38,648 nucleotides of DNA from CAZJHD01 sp964545855 (GTDB lineage Bacteria; Planctomycetota; UBA1135; JACQFD01), in the NCBI GenBank assembly GCA_964545855.1, contig CAZJHD010000040.1, positions 1 through 38,648 on the forward strand. Reading direction: 5' to 3'. The notes beneath the pieces are model-generated. The model ran no database searches, was not told the origin of the DNA, and saw only the letters and a program-made list of their open reading frames with translations. Of this stretch, positions 8,074 through 16,041 are shown in pieces. The position numbers and the translations under genes are program-made. How positions within the stretch are numbered: the stretch's first letter is position 1; each line of letters begins with the position of its first letter.

Positions 8074-8823
8074 TCAGCCGAGCACGCTGTGGAAGAAGTC
8101 GTCGACGATCTTCCCGATGCGGTCGACTTCCTTCGTCATCTCGAGCATCGGGTCACGCGCTCCGAACGAGTGACCCACCTTCTCCATGAGCACGAAGCGC
8201 GCCCGGTCCTTGCGCGACCAGTGGTAGAGCCGCTCCGCTTCGTCGATGGGAACGAGGTAGTCCTCCTCCCCATGCACGAGGACGAGGCGGCCCGGGTAGG
8301 AGCGCACGGCGCTCTCGAGGCTGAAGCGCGCCGCATCGCTTCGCACACGCTCGGCGTAGGCGCGACGCGGGCGCTCGTCGCCTCGATCGAGCGTGGCGCA
8401 GCAGCCGAGGGCCACGACCCCCGGCACGGCGCCGGCGCCGGATCCTCCGAGCTCGACGCTCCAGGCGGCGGCGAGGAGTGCGAGCCCCGCGCCGAGTCCG
8501 TGCCCCAAGAGGCCGAGGTGGTTGGCGGCGAGCCGACCGTCGATGGAGCCGGCGACGGCCTGCGCGACGAAGGCCTTCACGGCGGCGAGCTCCAGGGCCG
8601 GCTCGATCGCCTCGCCCTCCGCGCGCTCGAGCGTCGCCACTGCGAATCCGGTGCGGACGAGCCGCTCGGTCACGTGCGGATAGAAGCCGCAGTCGCGCGG
8701 AAGGGAATCCTCCCGGACGAAGAGGATCGGTGTCGCATGCGCGCGGTCGCGCGGGCCGACGATCTCACCGCGAACGGCGGATCCGTCCGGGATCTCGATC
8801 CGGAAGCTCGTCTGCCAGGTCAT
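8074..8823 (-). CDS. Alpha/beta hydrolase-fold protein with Ser-to-Gly at the nucleophile
   Basis: 249 residues from ATG 8823; the frame upstream is Arg-rich and unlike protein. The fold is recognisable from L-G-L-L-G-H-G-L-G-A-G, H-G-E-E-D-Y-L-V-P (acid) and V-G-H-S-F-G (His). The nucleophile elbow normally reads G-H-S-x-G, but residue 109 is Gly (codon GGA), so classical serine hydrolysis looks impossible. Relatives act as dienelactone hydrolases or esterases. This copy could be a non-catalytic member. It ends 22 nt from the ClC stop in a convergent arrangement. Confidence 0.75.
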   Translation of the reverse strand: MTWQTSFRIEIPDGSAVRGEIVGPRDRAHATPILFVREDSLPRDCGFYPHVTERLVRTGFAVATLERAEGEAIEPALELAAVKAFVAQAVAGSIDGRLAANHLGLLGHGLGAGLALLAAAWSVELGGSGAGAVPGVVALGCCATLDRGDERPRRAYAERVRSDAARFSLESAVRSYPGRLVLVHGEEDYLVPIDEAERLYHWSRKDRARFVLMEKVGHSFGARDPMLEMTKEVDRIGKIVDDFFHSVLG

Positions 8824-9191
8824 CTCGAGGAGTCGCACTCGCGCAAGACGGAGCACGTAGGCCGTGCGTGCTTGAGAATTCCCCCGGTGCGCCACGAACG
8901 CGGCTCCAGCGTCGGAACGCCGGCCCCGGGCTCTGCTCCGCGGGTGGAACGACCCTCGCCTTCGAGGCCGTCGTCCGCTCGACGTCCCGCGGCCACCGCG
9001 GGAGACGGGCTTCCTTCCGACACTCGATCCTCCACGGTCGGCACACCACGCCTGCGGAAACGCGGGATGTCCCGGGAACGGATTCGGCGAAGAGGGGCGA
9101 ACTGTAGCGGCGTCGCCGTTGCGCACAAGGCGCCCCGTGCGCGGACGCCTCGCGGCCGTCGCCGCACGGGGTCGATTACCCTCGTGACTCC
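8824..9191. other. Divergent intergenic region between hydrolase and rnc
   Basis: 368 nt without a supportable gene. It holds a perfect 8-bp hairpin, TCCCGCGG / CCGCGGGA with a 3-nt loop, at 8985-9003. Near the rnc start it has a TACCCT hexamer. Open frames crossing it are Arg/Pro-rich composition artefacts. Confidence 0.4.
9177..9182 (+). promoter_or_regulatory. Possible -10 box of rnc-mfd (leaderless)
   Basis: TACCCT ends 9 nt before the rnc ATG at 9192. If transcription starts 6-8 nt downstream, as is usual, the mRNA would have almost no leader. No ribosome-binding site is seen. Similar hexamers precede three other genes in the window. Confidence 0.3.
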
Positions 9192-9929
9192 ATGACGACC
9201 TCCGACGGCGAAGCCGCTCGGCGCGACCCGCGCATCGCCGCGGCCGGTGCGTCGATCGGCTACTCCTTCCGCGCCGACGCGCTCGTGCTGCAGGCGCTCC
9301 GGCACGCGTCCGTCGGCGGGATCGACGGCTCCGACAACGAGCGGCTCGAGTTCCTCGGCGACGCGCTGATCGGTCTCGCCATGGCGGCCGACCTCTACGC
9401 CGCCGACCCCGGCGCGACGGAGGGCCAGCTCACGGAGCGGCGAGCGCGCAAGGTCTCCCGCGCCCACCTCGCGCGGGTCGCGCGCCGGATCGGCCTCGAG
9501 CCGCTTCTGGAGCTGCGCCCCGCACCGGTGCGCGGCAGCGCGATCCCCGGCTCGGTCCTCGCCGGCGCCCTGGAGGCGCTCCTCGGTGCCGTCCTCCTCG
9601 ACGGCGGCTTCGAGGCAGCGAGCGCCGTCGCACGCGGGATCCTGAACGACGGAGCCTTCGGCGACCCGAAGCCGAACGCCAAGGCCGAGCTGCAGCACCG
9701 CGTGCAGGTGCGCTTCGGCTGCGTGCCCACCTACAAGCTGCTGCAGCAGCGGTCCCACGCCTTCGGCCACAGCTTCTGCGTCGCCGCGGTCGTGGACGGC
9801 CGGCGTTGCGGTCCCGCCTGGGGGCGCAGCAAGCGCGAGGCGGAAGCGCTCGCGGCGGAAGAGGCGCTGCGCGAGCTCGAAGAGGACGCCGCCGCTGGCG
9901 GCGGCGGCGCACCGGACGGCGCGACGTGA
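9192..9929 (+). CDS. rnc: Ribonuclease III
   Basis: 245 residues. It cleaves double-stranded RNA in rRNA and mRNA processing. The signature N-E-R-L-E-F-L-G-D is at 49-57, the conserved Glu of E-G-Q-L-T is at 77, and the second catalytic helix is A-G-A-L-E-A-L-L-G-A (124-133). A C-terminal double-stranded RNA-binding domain (about 160-233) ends in K-R-E-A-E-A-L-A-A-E-E-A-L. Oddly, the Asp normally found in A-D-x-x-E-A (E. coli Asp114) is Gly125 here, while Glu128 is kept. The stop overlaps the mfd GTG start by 4 nt (GTGA). Confidence 0.93.
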   Translation: MTTSDGEAARRDPRIAAAGASIGYSFRADALVLQALRHASVGGIDGSDNERLEFLGDALIGLAMAADLYAADPGATEGQLTERRARKVSRAHLARVARRIGLEPLLELRPAPVRGSAIPGSVLAGALEALLGAVLLDGGFEAASAVARGILNDGAFGDPKPNAKAELQHRVQVRFGCVPTYKLLQQRSHAFGHSFCVAAVVDGRRCGPAWGRSKREAEALAAEEALRELEEDAAAGGGGAPDGAT

Positions 9930-12900
9930 AGGACCTCGTCTCGACGCTCTCCGCCGACGCCGCCTTCGCCGCGGTGCTCCCGCGCGCCGGCGCACAGGCG
10001 ACCATCGGCAGCGTTCTCGGCGCCTCGGCGGCGCTCTGCGTCGCGGCCGCGCGCGACGCCGGCGCGGCGACCGTCCTCGTCGTGGTCTCCGATCCGGAGG
10101 AGGCGGAGCGGTTCGCGCTCGACCTGCAGGAATTCGGCGCGCCGGCGACCCTGCTTCCGCCCCGCGGCGCGCAGCCCGACCGGCTGCGCGCGCGCCTCGA
10201 CGCCGTCGACGGCACGCGGCGCCTCGTCGTCGCGCCGCTGCTGGCGTTGCTGGAGCCGCTCCCCGCGGAGGCGTCGGTGCGCGCCTCGGTGCTCTCGGCC
10301 GAGGTGGGCGGGGCGCTCTCCGCGACGGAGCTCGTCCGCCGGCTCGTGGGCGCCGGTCTCGAGCGCGTGCCGCTCGTGGCGCGCCCCGGCGAGCTGTCGC
10401 TGCGCGGCGAACTGCTCGACTTCTGGCCGCGCGCGTCGGACGTGCCCATCCGCATCGAGACCTTCGACGGCCGCGTCGACTCGATCCGCCGCTTCGACGC
10501 GACGACGCAGCGCTCCATCGAGCGTCTGGAGCGGATCGCCGTGCCGCTCGTGGGCGACTCCGAGCTCGACGGCCGCGCGCCCCTCGACGCCTTCGCGGCC
10601 GAGAGCCTCGTCGTCTTCGTCGACCCGGTCCGGATCCAGGACCGCGGCGACGGGCTCGGACTCCAGAACGAGGCGCTGAGGGAGCGCTTCGCCGGCTTCC
10701 TCGACGGGTGCCGCCTGCGCGCGCGGCTCGACCTGCGCCTCCTCCCCGGCGGCGACCTCGACCTCGGCGCGCGCAGCGTGCGCGAGATGGGCGTCGGGCT
10801 GCGCCCGTCGCCCGACGTGCTGGAGGCGGCGGCGCGCGAGCGGCGCGTGATCGTCCATTGCGCCACGAAGGCCGAGGCGGAGCGTCTGCGCCAGGTGCTC
10901 CGCGATCGCGGCACCGACCCGTCGCTCCCGATCGAGGTTCGCGTCGGCGAGCTGTCGCGGGGCTTCGTGCTCCCGCGCGTCGGCGTCACGGCGCTCACGC
11001 ACGCGGAGCTGGCCGGTGTCGTCGCCGTGCGGCGCCCGTCGCGCGCGCGCAAGATCCACACGGCTCGCGCCATCGAGACGGCGGCCGAGCTCCATCCGGG
11101 CGATCTCGTGGTGCACGCGGTCCACGGCATCGGACGCTTCCTGCGCACGGAGCGGCTGCGCAAGGGGCCCGGCGAGGAGGACCACCTCGTCATCGAGTTC
11201 GCCGAGGAGACGAAGCTCTACGTCCCCGCCTCGCGCATCGACCTCGTCGGGAAGTACCTCGGGGCGGGACGTGCGGCGCCGCCCCTCGACCGCATCGGCG
11301 GCGTCTCCTTCGCTCGCCGCAAGGCGCAGGTGAAGAAGGCCGTCGCCGACCTCGCGGCGGAGCTGCTGGAGGTGCATGCCATGCGCGAGACGCGGACGGG
11401 CTTCGCCTGCCCGTCGGACGACGATCTGCAGCTCCAGTTCGAGGCGGCCTTCCCCTTCGAGGACACGGACGACCAGGTGAGCGTCACCGTGGAGCTGAAG
11501 ACCGATCTCGAGGCGCCGCGCCCGATGGACCGCCTGCTCTGCGGCGACGTCGGCTACGGCAAGACGGAGCTCTCCATGCGCGCCGCCTTCAAGATCGTGC
11601 AGGCGGGACGCCAGGTGGCCGTGCTCGTCCCGACGACGGTCCTCGCGCAGCAGCACCTGGACACCTTCCGCGGGCGGTTCGCCGACTTCCCCGTGACCGT
11701 CGACGTGGTCTCGCGCTTCCGCACCGACCGGGAGGTGCGCGAGGTGCTCCGGCGTGCGCGCGAGGGGACCCTCGACGTGCTCATCGGCACCCACCGGCTC
11801 CTCTCGAAGGACGTGGTGTTCCGCGATCTCGGTCTCGTCGTGATCGACGAGGAGCAGCGGTTCGGCGTGCGCGCGAAGGAGCGGCTCAAGCGGCTGCGCG
11901 CGACGGTGGACGTGCTCTCCATGACGGCGACGCCGATCCCGCGCACGCTCCACCAGGCGCTCGTCGGCCTGCGCGACATCTCGTCCCTCACGACGCCGCC
12001 GCCGGGACGGGAAGCCGTCGAGACCCACGCCGGCGACTGCGAGGACGACGCTCTGGTGCAGGAGGCGCTGCGCCGCGAGATCAATCGCGGCGGTCAGGTC
12101 TACTTCGTCCACAACCGCATCGCGTCCCTCGAGCACCGCACGCGGCAGCTCGCCGCGCTCGTGCCCGAGGCTCGCTACGCGCTGGCCCATGGCCGCATGG
12201 GCGACGACGCCCTGGAGGAGACGATGACGGCCTTCGTGCGCGGCGAGTTCGACGTGCTCGTCTCCACGTCGATCGTCGAGAGCGGTCTCGACATCCCGCG
12301 CGCCAACACGATCTTCCTCGACCACGCGGAGTGGTTCGGGCTCGCCGACCTCCACCAGCTCCGCGGCCGCGTCGGTCGGGGCGGGCAGAAGGCCTACTGC
12401 TTCCTGCTCACCTCGCGCAGCCAGCCCCTCGGCGCCGATGCGCGCGCGCGCCTGCGCGCCATCGAGGAGCTGCAGCAGCTCGGCAGCGGATTCGACATCG
12501 CGATGAAGGACCTGGAGATCCGCGGCGCCGGGAACCTCCTCGGCGCCGAGCAGAGCGGCCACATCGCAGCCGTCGGCTACGACCTCTACTGCAGGCTCCT
12601 GCGCGCCACCGTCGACCGCATGTCGCGCGAGCGCAAGCGGCGCGCGGCGCGCGAGCTCGCGGCGGCGGCGCAGCTCGGCATCCCGGCGCCCGAGCCGAGG
12701 CCGCGCGACCGGGTGACGGCTCTCAGCGAGGAGGACGCCGCGGCGCTCGCCGACGACCGGCCCGTCGTCGTCGAGCGGGCCGACGAGCAGGGCGCGGCCC
12801 GCGCGGAGATCGCCGTCGACGACGCGCGCGGCATCCCGCTCCCGAAGATGGTCGCCGGAGCCTCCGCCGACGAGGAGGAGGGTGTCGACCTGGAGACGGG

Positions 12901-13390
12901 CGTGCGCGCGTTCCTCCCGGAGTCGTGGGTGCCGGAGTCCTCGCTGCGTCTCGACATCTACCGCGCCATGGACGGCGTGAAGGGCCGTCCGAGCTACGAC
13001 GCCGTCGCCGCCGACCTCCGTGACCGCTTCGGGCGCCTGCCGCCGGAGGTGTGGCGGCTCCTCGATCTCTTCCTCGTGAAGAACCGGCTCGCCGGCTCGA
13101 CGGCGCGCCTCATCGTCTACGCGAAGGACCGCTACCAGGCGGACGTCGAGGACCGCAGGCGATTCGAGAGCCACGTGAGCGAGGTCTTCCGCGACCGCCG
13201 TTGGATCGACGAGGGCCGGGTGCACCTCGTGTTTCCCGGGGAGCGCGAGCTCGCGCCCGACGACGCCCTCGACCTGCTGGTCCGCGCCGTCAGCGGGCCG
13301 TCGGGACCGCCCGAGTCGCGGCCCGTTCCCGCAGGCGCCCGGCCGTCCGCAGCACCGCGAGAGCGACCAGCGCGAAGAGGACGGTGGTAG
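9926..13390 (+). CDS. mfd: Transcription-repair coupling factor
   Basis: 1154 residues, the family's usual length. Mfd removes RNA polymerase stalled at lesions and recruits UvrA. Domains in order: UvrB-homology region (about 1-330); CarD-like polymerase-interaction domain (about 390-455, H-P-G-D-L-V-V-H-A-V-H-G-I-G-R); RecG-like helicase with Walker A G-Y-G-K-T-E near 540, D-E-E-Q near 641, S-M-T-A-T-P-I-P-R and Q-L-R-G-R-V-G-R; C-terminal TRCF domain (about 990-1110). The GTG start at 9926 overlaps rnc, implying translational coupling. The last 33 codons overlap the convergent permease gene by 101 nt; that tail (P-A-R-R-G-R-W) is unlikely to be conserved. Confidence 0.95.
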   Translation: MKDLVSTLSADAAFAAVLPRAGAQATIGSVLGASAALCVAAARDAGAATVLVVVSDPEEAERFALDLQEFGAPATLLPPRGAQPDRLRARLDAVDGTRRLVVAPLLALLEPLPAEASVRASVLSAEVGGALSATELVRRLVGAGLERVPLVARPGELSLRGELLDFWPRASDVPIRIETFDGRVDSIRRFDATTQRSIERLERIAVPLVGDSELDGRAPLDAFAAESLVVFVDPVRIQDRGDGLGLQNEALRERFAGFLDGCRLRARLDLRLLPGGDLDLGARSVREMGVGLRPSPDVLEAAARERRVIVHCATKAEAERLRQVLRDRGTDPSLPIEVRVGELSRGFVLPRVGVTALTHAELAGVVAVRRPSRARKIHTARAIETAAELHPGDLVVHAVHGIGRFLRTERLRKGPGEEDHLVIEFAEETKLYVPASRIDLVGKYLGAGRAAPPLDRIGGVSFARRKAQVKKAVADLAAELLEVHAMRETRTGFACPSDDDLQLQFEAAFPFEDTDDQVSVTVELKTDLEAPRPMDRLLCGDVGYGKTELSMRAAFKIVQAGRQVAVLVPTTVLAQQHLDTFRGRFADFPVTVDVVSRFRTDREVREVLRRAREGTLDVLIGTHRLLSKDVVFRDLGLVVIDEEQRFGVRAKERLKRLRATVDVLSMTATPIPRTLHQALVGLRDISSLTTPPPGREAVETHAGDCEDDALVQEALRREINRGGQVYFVHNRIASLEHRTRQLAALVPEARYALAHGRMGDDALEETMTAFVRGEFDVLVSTSIVESGLDIPRANTIFLDHAEWFGLADLHQLRGRVGRGGQKAYCFLLTSRSQPLGADARARLRAIEELQQLGSGFDIAMKDLEIRGAGNLLGAEQSGHIAAVGYDLYCRLLRATVDRMSRERKRRAARELAAAAQLGIPAPEPRPRDRVTALSEEDAAALADDRPVVVERADEQGAARAEIAVDDARGIPLPKMVAGASADEEEGVDLETGVRAFLPESWVPESSLRLDIYRAMDGVKGRPSYDAVAADLRDRFGRLPPEVWRLLDLFLVKNRLAGSTARLIVYAKDRYQADVEDRRRFESHVSEVFRDRRWIDEGRVHLVFPGERELAPDDALDLLVRAVSGPSGPPESRPVPAGARPSAAPRERPARRGRW

Positions 13391-14204
13391 GCCCGAGGGG
13401 CCAGTCGAGCGAGTGGCTCGCCACGAAGCCGGAGGTGGCGGAGCCGAGGCCGATCGCCGCCGACGTCGCGAAGATCGTCCAGGGCTGGCGCGCGAAGGAG
13501 AGCGCCGCGGCGCCCGGGATCACGAGGAACCCGATGGCGAAGAGCATCCCCGCCAGGTGGATCGCCATCGCGATCGAGAGACCCAGCAGGAGGAAGAAGA
13601 AGCCTTCCCAGAGTCCGGCGCGGATGCCGAGCGAGAGCGCCATCTCCCGGTCGAAGGCGACGAGGAGGAATCGCCGGAAGAAAGCGAGGAGGAGCACGGC
13701 AGCGGGCCCCATCACCGCGAAGAGGACGTTCACGTCCTGGTGCGAGACGAAGAGCGGATCGCCCGTCATCAGGATCCGGATCTCGTCCATGCCGTGGGGG
13801 CTGCCGGCGACGAGGAGGACGGCGAGGGCTCCCGCGCCGGCGAAGCAGATGCCGATGCGCGCCTCGCGCGAGAGACCGCGGCTCTCGGCGGGGATCAGGA
13901 ACGAGAGGCCGAGGAGGTTCATCACGGCGCCCATGGTCCAGTGCTCGCGCACGAAGGAGAGGGCGCGTCCCGGTGCCGTCACCTCGAATCGCTCCGCGAA
14001 GAACGACAGGGCGATTCCGAGGGAGGCCATCTCCGCGAGGGCGATCCCGACGAAGACGACGCGCCGCAGGATCACGTGCACGCCGAGGAACGAGAGCACC
14101 GTCGCGAGCACGAGCGTCGCGAGGAACGAGTCGCGGAAGAGATCGAGCGTCGACGCGATCGAGCGCAGGAACCCCTCCTCGGCGACGGGTGCGGCGAGCG
14201 TCAT
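13290..14204 (-). CDS. Metal ABC transporter permease (ZnuB/MntB type)
   Basis: 304 residues with about eight or nine membrane helices, matching the ABC-3 family that imports Zn, Mn or Fe. Recognisable parts are H-V-I-L-R-R-V-V-F-V-G near the N-terminus, the D-R-E-M-A-L-S-L-G-I ATPase-coupling loop, and A-I-G-F-L-V-I-P-G-A-A-A. The ATG overlaps the ATPase stop as ATGA (14201-14204). It is the last gene of the operon and runs 101 nt into the 3' end of mfd on the other strand. Confidence 0.9.
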   Translation of the reverse strand: MTLAAPVAEEGFLRSIASTLDLFRDSFLATLVLATVLSFLGVHVILRRVVFVGIALAEMASLGIALSFFAERFEVTAPGRALSFVREHWTMGAVMNLLGLSFLIPAESRGLSREARIGICFAGAGALAVLLVAGSPHGMDEIRILMTGDPLFVSHQDVNVLFAVMGPAAVLLLAFFRRFLLVAFDREMALSLGIRAGLWEGFFFLLLGLSIAMAIHLAGMLFAIGFLVIPGAAALSFARQPWTIFATSAAIGLGSATSGFVASHSLDWPLGPTTVLFALVALAVLRTAGRLRERAATRAVPTAR

Positions 14205-14974
14205 GGACGCGACTCCGTCCCGGGCACGACGGCGCGGCGCCCGCCGGCCGCGACGACGCGCATGGGGTACCCGTAGAGCTGGCTCAGGCGCTCGTCCGTG
14301 AGCACGTCGTCGGCGGAGCCCTCCAGGTGGCGCCCCTCGTGGAGCGCGAGGATGCGGCTCGCGCGCCGCGACACGAGGGAGAGGTCGTGGGAGACGAGCA
14401 CCACCGTGAGCCTCTGCTCGCGCCGGATTTCGTCGATCCGGTCGAGGAGGCGCTCGGCGCCGCCGGGGTCCATGGCGCTCGTCGGCTCGTCGAGGGCGAG
14501 CACGTCGGGCGCGAGCGCGAGGGCGCGCGCCAGGAGGACGCGCTGGCGTTCGCCGCCCGAGAGCTCCGAGTATCCGGCGGCGATGCGGTGGCCCAGACCC
14601 ACGCGCTCGAGCGCCGCCGCCGCCCGAGCCCGCATGGCGCGCGTCGGCGTCGGCAGGAAGAGCTGGTCGGCGCCCTGCGCGAGGAGGACCACCTCGAGCG
14701 CACGGAAGGGATAGATGGAATCGATCGCGTCGCGCTGCGGGACGTAGCCGATCCGCGGCGCGCCGCCGCCGGCGGAGCTCCAGTCGAAGCGTCCGGCGAG
14801 CGGGGGGAGTGCGCCGACGAGGGTCTTCAGGAGCGTCGTCTTGCCGCAGCCGTTCGGGCCGACGATGCCGAGCACGTCGCCGGCGGACAGCTCGAAGTCG
14901 AGGCCCGAGAGGACGGCGCGCCGGTGCACGCCGACCGTGAGGTCGCGGACGCGGAGGATCGGCTCGTCGCTCAC
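14201..14974 (-). CDS. Metal ABC transporter ATP-binding protein (ZnuC/MntA type)
   Basis: 257 residues from GTG 14974, which overlaps the binding-protein stop as GTGA. Walker A G-P-N-G-C-G-K-T-T is at 39-47, Q-loop V-P-Q near 80, signature L-S-G-G-E-R-Q at 138-144, Walker B V-L-A-L-D-E-P at 158-164, and the switch His in S-H-D-L-S. It powers the permease encoded next. The frame continues far upstream through the binding-protein gene, but that sequence is not protein-like. Confidence 0.92.
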   Translation of the reverse strand: MSDEPILRVRDLTVGVHRRAVLSGLDFELSAGDVLGIVGPNGCGKTTLLKTLVGALPPLAGRFDWSSAGGGAPRIGYVPQRDAIDSIYPFRALEVVLLAQGADQLFLPTPTRAMRARAAAALERVGLGHRIAAGYSELSGGERQRVLLARALALAPDVLALDEPTSAMDPGGAERLLDRIDEIRREQRLTVVLVSHDLSLVSRRASRILALHEGRHLEGSADDVLTDERLSQLYGYPMRVVAAGGRRAVVPGTESRP

Positions 14975-15993
14975 GGCTGCTGCAGGGCCGACGAGACGAG
15001 CTTCACGAGCGTCTCGTGCAGGGAGAGGAATCCGGAGGCGCTCGCGCTCGCGTCCACCTGGTGGGGGAACACGACCGCCTTCGCGCCCGTCTCCGCGCAG
15101 ACCTTCTCCACGGGTTTCGACGGCTGGTAGGAGCAGGAGAAGACGCCGCGCACGTTGCGGGCCTTCATGGTCGCGATCACGGTCTCGAGGTGCGTCGAGC
15201 TCGGCTGCACGCCGGGCTTCGGCTCCAGCGCCTCCACCACGTCGAGCCCGTAGCGCGCCGCGAAGTACGCGAGGTTCTTGTGATAGGTGACGATGGGCGT
15301 GCCCGCGAGCGGCAGCATGCGAGCCGCCCAGCCGCCGAGGTCGTCGAGGGCGCCGCGCTCGCGGAGGAAGTCGCCGAGCTTCCGTTGGCTCAGGAGCTCG
15401 GCCAGCGTGTCGGCGGAGAAGCGCTCCAGCACTTTCTCGCCGAACATCGCCACGTCGATCGACTTCTCGCAGCGCGCGCATCGTTCCTCGAAGTCCTTCC
15501 GCTGGGCGGGCGCGAGCGCCGCGAGGGCGTCGCGGAGCGAGCGCGCGACGACCTTGCCGTTCATCGGGTCGAGCAGGTAGTGCGGATTGCCGTCGGGGTG
15601 GACGTCGCCCATGGAGCGGTCGATCGCGCCCGCCGGCACGTCGAGCCTGCGGATCGCCGCCGACGCGTCGAGGTGGCCCGCGCTCCCCGGCTGGATCTTC
15701 GGGTTCCGCGACTCGGAGACGATGAGTGGCTCGTAGCCGATCTCGAGGGACATCCCGTTCTTCACGAAGAGGTCGGCCCGGTTGGCGGCCTTGATGGAGC
15801 TCGGCCGCGCCTGGGCGAAGTGGGGATCCTCGGGGCCGCGCAGGAGGCTCGTCGCCTCCACGGCGTCTCCGCCGACGATCTGGGCGAGGTCGCGCAGCTC
15901 CGGCGTCGTCGTGAGGACCTGGAGCGGCTCCGTGGCGGGCGCGTGGCCGCTCGCCGGGAGCGGGAGCGCGAGGAGGAGGGAGAGGAGGTGCAT
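14971..15993 (-). CDS. Zinc/manganese-type periplasmic binding protein (TroA superfamily)
   Basis: 340 residues with an N-terminal signal peptide (about 1-16, ending A-S-G-H). Probable metal ligands are His58 (E-D-P-H-F-A-Q), His138 (G-N-P-H-Y) and His238 (T-Y-H-K-N), with an acidic residue expected in the F-P-H-Q-V-D segment. Family members deliver Zn, Mn or Fe to the ABC importer. There is no long His-rich loop of the sort seen in many ZnuA proteins, so the metal is not settled. It lies 48 nt after the outer-membrane protein gene. Confidence 0.9.
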   Translation of the reverse strand: MHLLSLLLALPLPASGHAPATEPLQVLTTTPELRDLAQIVGGDAVEATSLLRGPEDPHFAQARPSSIKAANRADLFVKNGMSLEIGYEPLIVSESRNPKIQPGSAGHLDASAAIRRLDVPAGAIDRSMGDVHPDGNPHYLLDPMNGKVVARSLRDALAALAPAQRKDFEERCARCEKSIDVAMFGEKVLERFSADTLAELLSQRKLGDFLRERGALDDLGGWAARMLPLAGTPIVTYHKNLAYFAARYGLDVVEALEPKPGVQPSSTHLETVIATMKARNVRGVFSCSYQPSKPVEKVCAETGAKAVVFPHQVDASASASGFLSLHETLVKLVSSALQQP

Positions 15994-16041
15994 GGCGCGG
16001 GTTCGGGGGAGCGGATGGGGAAGACGGAGGGCGCGTGCGTC

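Noticed and set aside
9731..13225. About 1160-codon minus-strand frame opposite mfd
   Set aside because: Pure antisense shadow of mfd with no recognisable motif.
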